This document shows positions 58,478-64,000 of a stretch of DNA of 64,000 nucleotides, in pieces. The notes under the pieces are model-generated. The model searched no databases. It had not been told where the DNA came from and saw nothing but the letters and a program-made list of their open reading frames with translations. Numbering within the stretch: the first letter of the stretch is position 1; the number at the start of each line of letters is the position of its first letter. Source of the DNA: Nostoc linckia z4 (lineage in GTDB: Bacteria; Cyanobacteriota; Cyanobacteriia; Cyanobacteriales; Nostocaceae); contig NZ_LAHA01000005.1 in the NCBI RefSeq assembly GCF_002608075.1, forward strand, positions 152,292-216,291, given 5' to 3'. A program made the position numbers and the translations under genes.

Positions 58478-58672
58478 GATCGCCGCTCAATACGATTCGG
58501 TTAAAGGGGAAATGGGAAAGGTTTCAAATACATCCAAATCCCCTTACCCATTAACCCCTTCGGGGTTCGCCAGTCGCTCATGGGGGAAACCCCCAAGACC
58601 GCGCTGGCTCACCTTTTCCCAGACCACAAGGGAAGTTCATACTGCTTATCCGAACTGTATTGGATCGCCGCT
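58478..58672. mobile_element. Non-autonomous element with 10-bp target duplication, copy 2
   Basis: A 175-bp element (58488-58662) starts CAATACGATTCGG and ends CCGAACTGTATTG; 11 of 13 end bases are inverted. GATCGCCGCT flanks it on both sides (58478-58487 and 58663-58672). Nearly identical to 35372-35560 over its right 130 bp. It has inserted next to a GATCGCC (HIP1-like) sequence in a non-coding region. Confidence 0.88.
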
Positions 58673-58785
58673 CATATTAGAAACCAAAAATACCGTTTTG
58701 GCTATTTTTCGGGTTGGTGAAAAAAATTACTTATCCTTTGAGGATTACCGGAGTAATATCATATTTTATTTTATTTTTCTATATC

Positions 58786-58907
58786 AGGACTTACGCAAGT
58801 GTCACAAAAAATCAATTTTTTTTGCTTGTAGTAAGGACTTCAGTCCTTATTAGAGGACTAAAGTCCTTACTACGAACTTAAAATAATATGCCAGTTGCGT
58901 AAGTCCT
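58786..58907. repeat. TIR element, AGGACTTACGCAA family (122 bp)
   Basis: Exact 13-base inverted ends; the interior is unrelated to the other members and contains a perfect hairpin around AAGGACTTCAGTCCTT and AGGACTAAAGTCCT (58827-58877). Located 45 bp before the response-regulator gene. Confidence 0.83.
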
Positions 58908-58952
58908 ATATATTTACAACAAATTCTTAATTAGTTGTTCGTGCAACATTCT

Positions 58953-60089
58953 ATGTATCAAATACTAATAATTGACGACGACCATTCAATCAAAATACTC
59001 CTGAAAAGAATGTTGGAAAAACAGGGGTATGAAGTCATTACTGCCAGTAGCGGCGAGGAGGGAATAGAAAAGGCAGAGGCTTGCCATCCAGCACTAATTA
59101 TTTGTGATTGGATCATGCCGGGGTTGAATGGTCTAGAGGTTTGCCACCGGATTAAAACAGACCCGAAATTTTCCACCACATTTTTTATTTTATTAACATC
59201 TTTAGATTCCGTTGCCGATTGTGTTAAAGGTCTAGATGCCGGTGCTGATGATTTTATCTCCAAACCCATTGAACATAATGAATTACAAGCAAGGGTGAGA
59301 GCAGGATTGCGCTTGCATCAATTAAGTAGAGACTTGCAGACTCAAAAGTTGCTTTTAGAATCAGAAATGTCAGAAGCCGCAGAATATGTGCGATCGCTCC
59401 TGCCTTTTCCCATGACTGAACCCTTCAATATAAATTTTCGATTTATTCCCTCACGACAACTAGGCGGTGATTGTTTCGATTATTACTGGCTTGATGCTGA
59501 TTATTTAGCAATTTATTTATTAGATACTGCTGGACACGGACTTAAAGCCACTCTTCCCTCGGTTTCCGTGATGAATTTGCTTCGTTCTCGTGCCCTCAAA
59601 AGTCTCAATTACTATCAACCTAGTGATGTTTTAAAGGCCTTGAATGATACCTTTCAAATGAATTATCAAAATGACAAATACTTTACAATTTGGTACGGAG
59701 TTTACAACCGAGTCAATCGCCAGCTAATTTATGCTAGTGCAGGTCATCCGCCAGCAGTTTTAATTACCGGCACATCTCCTAGAAAATCCGAAATCAAACT
59801 CTTGAAAACCCCAGGTATGCCAGTGGGAATGTTTCCAGAAGCAAAATATGTTGATAATTTTTGCAATATTGAAAAATTCAGTACTCTTTATATTTTTAGT
59901 GACGGTGCTTATGAAATCACTAAATCCGACGGCACACTTTGGAGTTTAGATGCTTTTATTCAGCTATTAGTTAGCTTACAAAATTCTGTTGATAGCCAAC
60001 TCGAACGGGTACTGAGTTATTTAGTCGCTCTCAACTCCAAAGATGGTTTTGATGATGATTTGTCTATTTTACAAATTAAATTTGATTAA
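58953..60089 (+). CDS. Response regulator with PP2C (SpoIIE/RsbU-like) phosphatase
   Basis: 378 residues from MYQILIIDDD at 58953. Residues 1-120 are a receiver domain with phospho-acceptor Asp52 (IICDWIMPG), Thr-Ser (LLTS) and Lys in FISKP. A helical linker (125-160) leads to a PP2C-type phosphatase at 170-378 (GGDCFDYYWL, DTAGHGLKATLPS, SDGAYE, DDDLSILQI), whose metal-binding aspartates are intact. It would dephosphorylate a STAS anti-anti-sigma factor; such a gene faces it, stop to stop. Confidence 0.93.
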   Translation: MYQILIIDDDHSIKILLKRMLEKQGYEVITASSGEEGIEKAEACHPALIICDWIMPGLNGLEVCHRIKTDPKFSTTFFILLTSLDSVADCVKGLDAGADDFISKPIEHNELQARVRAGLRLHQLSRDLQTQKLLLESEMSEAAEYVRSLLPFPMTEPFNINFRFIPSRQLGGDCFDYYWLDADYLAIYLLDTAGHGLKATLPSVSVMNLLRSRALKSLNYYQPSDVLKALNDTFQMNYQNDKYFTIWYGVYNRVNRQLIYASAGHPPAVLITGTSPRKSEIKLLKTPGMPVGMFPEAKYVDNFCNIEKFSTLYIFSDGAYEITKSDGTLWSLDAFIQLLVSLQNSVDSQLERVLSYLVALNSKDGFDDDLSILQIKFD

Positions 60090-60416
60090 CTAAGTTTTAG
60101 ACAATAAAACTTCATTAAATGCTTCTTGGGTAGGAAATATTTCAAATATCTTATCCATATTAGTTAATTCAAATAATATCCTGACTTGCTCGTTTATTGA
60201 ACAGATTGCCAGTTGAACATCTGCTGCCCTCAAGGTTTTGAAAGCTAAAACTAAAGCTCCCAAACCAGAACTATCCATAAAAGTTACATCTTGAAAATCA
60301 AGTAAAACAGTTTTGGCACCAACTTCGATAATTGTAGTAATATTTTGTCTAAATTCCTGTGAAGTTGTGGAGTTCAGACTACCACTGAGTTTAATAATTT
60401 TGACTTCTTCTCTCAT
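60090..60416 (-). CDS. STAS-domain anti-sigma factor antagonist
   Basis: A 108-residue STAS protein (RsbV/SpoIIAA type): KIIKLSGSLNSTTS and the phosphorylation loop MDSSGLGAL with Ser49. The stop abuts the stop of the response-regulator phosphatase. The expected roles are that the phosphatase removes the phosphate and the STAS protein then binds an anti-sigma kinase, which is not in the window. Confidence 0.92.
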   Translation of the reverse strand: MREEVKIIKLSGSLNSTTSQEFRQNITTIIEVGAKTVLLDFQDVTFMDSSGLGALVLAFKTLRAADVQLAICSINEQVRILFELTNMDKIFEIFPTQEAFNEVLLSKT

Positions 60417-60853
60417 AATTATTTGACGCTGTTTTGTCTAAATTTTGTTTGGATTTTGCTATTATATACCGAGAGTAGGATTTTTTAAATATTAAATATC
60501 AACAATCAAATTAAATCTTGGTATCTTGTTCATTTGAGTAAATTACTAACTGAAACTTCAAGAAAAATTTTCGATTATTCATGGAATTAACAGCAGCGAT
60601 CGCTCGTAGAATGTCTTGGTAAAAAGATTATTTAATTATTCAGCAATCTAGTATTTTTATTTATAAACGTGTTTAGTTTATTTAAAATATTGATGAAATA
60701 TCATAATTAATATTGAGTTTATTTATGTCTAATAGGTTACATAATTGCATAAATTTAGATACGGATTTGAGAGACTAAAGCCAACTTTTTAATTTGGGTG
60801 ACACCAAGCTCCAACAAACAAATTAAATGACTTTGAGGCATAAAGGTATTAGT
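60417..60853. other. Intergenic
   Basis: 437 bp, very AT-rich, with one HIP1 site (60597-60604). No gene or RNA recognised; the leader of the STAS gene presumably holds its promoter. Confidence 0.5.
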
Positions 60854-62884
60854 TTATTTTTGACTAAGAGGAATAGTAATTATAAATTCAGCCCCACTCC
60901 CTAGCTGGGAAATGCATTCCAAGCTGCCGCAGTGCTTTTGTGAAATAATTTGGTAGCTGATAGATAAACCCATACCCGTACCTTTCCCAATGGGCTTAGT
61001 ACTAAAGAACGGGTCAAAAAGTCGCTGTTTCACTTCCTTCGGAATTCCTAATCCATTGTCAGCGATACGAATAACAACTTGTTTTTTGCTAGTGAGTTCA
61101 GTTTGAATGCGAATCGTTGGAATTAGACATAGGGTAGACAGTTCGGTTTTGGAGTTTCTCACAGTGGAGCAACTGCTGTCATCGGGCATTGGGCATAGGG
61201 CGTGGGGAAGGGGGCAGAGGGGAAACACTCTTCTCCCCTGCCCCATCTCCCTTGTCTCCCTCATCTCCCCATTCCCTACTCCCCATTCCCTACTCCCCAT
61301 TGCCTCTTCCAAAGCATCGATGGCATTTGCCAAAATATTCATAAATACTTGATTAAGTTGCCCAGCATAGCATTCTACCAAAGGCAAATCACTGTATTCT
61401 TTGATAACTTGAATGGCAGGCCGTTCAGGTGTAGCTTTGATCCTATGTTCCAGAATCATCAAAGTACTATCGATTCCCTCATGGATATTTACTTCTTTCA
61501 TATCAGCTTCATCCATGCGAGAAAAATTGCGTAACGATAAAACGATTTCTCGAATTCGCTGAGCGCCAATCTTCATTGAGTTGAGAAGTTTGGGCAAGTC
61601 CTCTATCAAAAACTCTAAGTCAATTTCTGCTGCTATTTCTTCAATTTCAGATATGGAATGGGGATGGAGTTGCTGATATAGTCGAATGAGTCTGACTAGG
61701 TCTTGAATGTAGTTGTCGGCGTGAGCGAGATTGCCATAAATGAAATTTACAGGGTTATTGATTTCGTGAGCAACACCCGCCACCAATTGTCCCAAACTTG
61801 ACATTTTTTCACTTTGGACAAGCTGTATTTGAGTTTGCTGGAGTTCCTCCAGAGTTTTTTCTAAATCTTTTGTCCGCTGCTTTAACTGAGTTTCTGCTCG
61901 TACACGCTCAGTAATTTGAAATGTTGTTCCCACTAACCGATAAATTCGACCTTCACTGTCTTTGAGGGGATTAATCGTAGTTAACGACCAACTTTCGTTA
62001 CCTTGAAAAGTCAAGCATTCTTCGTAGGTAATAGGTTTAGCTGCTTCCACACAACTTATATATCTCTGACGAACTGCTGCACCTTCCACAACACCAAGTA
62101 AATCTTCTGGTGTTTTACCAATCACTTCCATACTACTGATACCAGCGACACGTTCTGTAGCTGGATTCCAACCTGTGAAAAGAAACTCACCATCTTCTTG
62201 AACATCCACTACAAATATCAAATGTTCAGCTCCTTCGTAGACAGTGCGGAGGAATTGCTCTTTCTGTTGGAGTTGCACTTCTTTTAGTTTACGTTCGGTG
62301 ATGTCAGTCACTGCACCAACAAAACCAACATTCTCACCCGTGGAATCTTTCAGAGAATAAGACCTGAGGAAAGTCTGCATCATCCGACCACTAGCAGACT
62401 GTTGTTCAACTTCACCTATCCAGGATTTACCCGAAATAGTAACTTTCCATATCTCCTTGGCAACTGCCGAGTTAGTAAACACAGCACAAAAGCCCCCAAA
62501 TTCCATGAAATCCTGCACAGTTTCACATTCATACAATTTGGAAAATGCCGAATTTTGGTAGATGTGATTACCCGCAGCATCCGCTATGCCAATAGCATCG
62601 CTGGAACTTTCTACCGCTTGTTTGTAAAGCATTAATTCTGCTTGTGCTTGTTGTCGTTGAGCAATTTCAGCTTGCAGTGCCTCGTTACTTTTGATTACTT
62701 GTCTTTCTAGTTCTGCATAAGCTTGCTGGAGTGCCTCGTGGGTTTGTTGCAGCTTTTTGAAATCATTAACAATTTCCAATAGAAAGGCAATAGAGACATT
62801 TTTTTGTTGGTTTTCAACTGGACAAGTGCTGACGAGTTCCCATAACTGATTCGAGGACTCATTTGTTGTGTTGTCCTTTTGCAT
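60854..62884 (-). CDS. PAS-domain sensor histidine kinase
   Basis: 676 residues, soluble. Order: N-terminal coiled coil (37-85), PAS with PAC (85-205), second PAS (205-335), coiled coil (335-365), dimerisation/phosphoacceptor with the H-box VAGVAHEINNPVNF, then an ATPase with N-box NILANAIDALEEA, G1 IADNGLGIP, F FDPFFSTKP and G2 GTGMGLSI. About 40 residues between N-box and G1 (roughly 528-568) are encoded by tandem-repeat DNA. No membrane segment, so the signal is intracellular. A partner regulator is not adjacent. Confidence 0.92.
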   Translation of the reverse strand: MQKDNTTNESSNQLWELVSTCPVENQQKNVSIAFLLEIVNDFKKLQQTHEALQQAYAELERQVIKSNEALQAEIAQRQQAQAELMLYKQAVESSSDAIGIADAAGNHIYQNSAFSKLYECETVQDFMEFGGFCAVFTNSAVAKEIWKVTISGKSWIGEVEQQSASGRMMQTFLRSYSLKDSTGENVGFVGAVTDITERKLKEVQLQQKEQFLRTVYEGAEHLIFVVDVQEDGEFLFTGWNPATERVAGISSMEVIGKTPEDLLGVVEGAAVRQRYISCVEAAKPITYEECLTFQGNESWSLTTINPLKDSEGRIYRLVGTTFQITERVRAETQLKQRTKDLEKTLEELQQTQIQLVQSEKMSSLGQLVAGVAHEINNPVNFIYGNLAHADNYIQDLVRLIRLYQQLHPHSISEIEEIAAEIDLEFLIEDLPKLLNSMKIGAQRIREIVLSLRNFSRMDEADMKEVNIHEGIDSTLMILEHRIKATPERPAIQVIKEYSDLPLVECYAGQLNQVFMNILANAIDALEEAMGSREWGVGNGEMRETREMGQGRRVFPLCPLPHALCPMPDDSSCSTVRNSKTELSTLCLIPTIRIQTELTSKKQVVIRIADNGLGIPKEVKQRLFDPFFSTKPIGKGTGMGLSISYQIISQKHCGSLECISQLGSGAEFIITIPLSQK
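61181..61302. repeat. Tandem repeats inside histidine kinase gene
   Basis: Runs of TCCCCATTCCCTAC, CCCATCTCCCTTGTC and GGGCATTGGGCATAGGG units lie in frame, encoding a Gly/Glu/Arg- then Cys/Pro-rich stretch between the N-box and G1 box. Confidence 0.85.
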
Positions 62885-63243
62885 ACCCTAAGTCCTGTTT
62901 GTAATTGGAGTTTGGATGCACCTTCCCTTTCAAAAAAGTTATCCGAGGCATCGCTTCTGCTGCTTTAGTATTCCCTATGTCTGTTATTTATCAACAGACA
63001 ATACCAAAACAGAAAATTTATGTTTATAACTCCTTACTGTCAACTTCTAATTCCTGACTTTTTCAACAGATCTTAGGGAATGGGGAATGGGGAATGGGGG
63101 GATGGGGAGATGGGGAGATGGGGAGATGGGGCAGGGGAGAATATAATTCCCCAGTCAATAGTCATCAGTTAACAGTCATCACTCATCAGTTAACAGTCAT
63201 CACTCATCAGTTAACACCCCCAATGCCCCATACCCAATTTCTT
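62885..63243. repeat. Intergenic with tandem repeats
   Basis: 63075-63233 has GGGGAAT, GGGGAGAT and AGTTAACAGTCATCACTCATC repeats between two minus-strand genes. The first 150 bp are leader of the histidine kinase gene. Confidence 0.7.
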
Positions 63244-63894
63244 CTACACAGGACTGACTTTGGCTCTATAAAGCAGTTTGTCACCTTGAAGGTAACCAGT
63301 GTAGCGTACCTTGACTTTTTCTCCAGATTGTGCAGTTCCTTCCATCAATTGGTGTAGTTGGGGATCGTAGGGTACTTCTGTTCCTACAGATGCGATCGCT
63401 TCCACTCCCCACCCTTGTAAAAGTTTTTCTAGGGGTTTCTGTATTAATGGCACTATTTTCACTGCTGCAAACTCTGGATTTTCCTGGGCTTTTTGTGCTG
63501 CTGTTGGCCATTGCAACAACAAAGACTCCAGCAGCTGTAAAGTTGACTGCTGGAGTTCTTTTAGTAATATTTCTCGCTGCTGTTCTAATTGAAGTTGCAA
63601 GCGATCGTACTCTATTTTTAAATTTGTAATTTCTTGTAATAATTCTTGATTAGTTGCTGGATTTTGTAATAATTCTACACTTGAAAAAGTTGTCACCAAT
63701 TCATTTAATGGCATCTTCAGCACTGGCGACAGCTTCAGCAGCACATCTACCCGCATCTCCTTTAGTTTTCCTTGCCGTAAGCGCAAAATTTGACGCTCTG
63801 AGACACCTGTAGCACGACTGAGGGCTTTAAAACTAGAAATACCCACTCGTTGCATTAAATCTTGTAACTTTTCACTTAAATCAATGTTGGGCAT
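63244..63894 (-). CDS. HTH protein with GrpE-like C-terminal domain
   Basis: 216 residues from MPNIDLSEKL at 63894; the frame remains open upstream only because of repeats. Residues 8-65 form an XRE-type helix-turn-helix (FKALSRATGVSERQILRLRQGK), 83-125 a coiled coil (EITNLKIEYDRLQLQLEQQRE), and 160-213 a beta domain (EAIASVGTEVPYDPQLHQLMEG, VRYTGYLQGDKLLYRAKV) similar to the head of the GrpE nucleotide-exchange factor. Fusion of HTH to a GrpE-like part suggests a Hsp70-linked regulator; it is not the standard grpE. Confidence 0.8.
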   Translation of the reverse strand: MPNIDLSEKLQDLMQRVGISSFKALSRATGVSERQILRLRQGKLKEMRVDVLLKLSPVLKMPLNELVTTFSSVELLQNPATNQELLQEITNLKIEYDRLQLQLEQQREILLKELQQSTLQLLESLLLQWPTAAQKAQENPEFAAVKIVPLIQKPLEKLLQGWGVEAIASVGTEVPYDPQLHQLMEGTAQSGEKVKVRYTGYLQGDKLLYRAKVSPV

Positions 63895-64000
63895 GGGGCA
63901 TTGGGGGGGTTGACTGTTGACTGTTGACTGTTGACTGATGACTGGGGAGTTATTATTCTCCCTTGTCTCCCTTGTCTCCCCATCCCCCCATCCCCCCATC
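63895..64000. repeat. Tandem repeats at window end
   Basis: TTGACTG units (63908-63938) and CCTTGTCT/CCCCATCC runs reach the end of the window. Confidence 0.8.

Noticed and set aside
58434..58853. Plus-strand 139-codon frame
   Set aside because: Runs through a mobile element with target duplication and into another TIR element; no conserved protein features.
63094..63357. Plus-strand 87-codon frame near the end
   Set aside because: Composed of GGGGAGAT-type repeats and antisense to the HTH/GrpE-like gene.

Overview
The window reads as a chromosome segment of a filamentous cyanobacterium, most likely a Nostocales (Nostoc/Anabaena/Calothrix-like) species. The evidence is: the octamer GCGATCGC (HIP1) throughout, including inside genes; a psbA gene for photosystem II D1; cyanobacterial families (BicA, NhaS3-like antiporter, DUF1350, DUF1400, DUF3352, PRC-barrel/DUF2382 proteins related to the akinete marker AvaK); and dense short tandem heptamer-type repeats between genes, typical of heterocyst-forming cyanobacteria. 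No tRNA, rRNA or CRISPR array was recognised.

Layout. 0.2-5.2 kb: TPR protein plus aldo/keto reductase, a TPMT-like methyltransferase and a selenium-binding-protein/methanethiol-oxidase homologue. 5.7-13.0 kb, all on the minus strand: BicA bicarbonate transporter, NhaS3-like Na+/H+ antiporter and a compact seven-gene Mrp antiporter operon, together a plausible Na+ circuit supporting Na+-driven bicarbonate uptake. 13.4-16.9 kb: ABC ATPase, ABC permease, MarR regulator and MFS exporter in one tight operon with a palindrome just upstream. 17.4-18.6 kb: another MFS transporter. 19.3-23.2 kb: class II ribonucleotide reductase nrdJ, carrying both a LAGLIDADG intein and a 317-nt group I intron that splits the catalytic NPCGE motif. 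23.4-31.3 kb: Uma2, PPOX flavoprotein, cysE, secreted and membrane proteins, rhodanese, hrcA. 31.9-33.0 kb: psbA with promoter and terminator. 33.3-40.7 kb: PEP-CTERM protein, isochorismatase-like hydrolase, TauD-like dioxygenase, mnmA, a SPOR-like protein and bifunctional nnr. 41.3-46.1 kb: three PRC-barrel/DUF2382 paralogues and a Kir-type K+ channel. 46.7-54 kb: alpha/beta hydrolase, SDR, GH57, a small RHH/membrane-protein pair, LemA. 54-64 kb: M48 peptidase, DUF1350, a response regulator-PP2C phosphatase facing a STAS anti-anti-sigma factor, a PAS histidine kinase and an HTH/GrpE-like protein.

The most interesting layer is small mobile and repetitive DNA. Two copies of a 175-189 bp non-coding element are each flanked by an exact 10-bp target duplication; one of them sits on the stop codon of the TauD-like gene. 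A second family has AGGACTTACGCAA terminal inverted repeats around unrelated interiors, and a third ~110 bp family has three copies. Tandem-repeat DNA has also entered two coding sequences in frame (nnr and the histidine kinase), adding low-complexity peptides between conserved domains.
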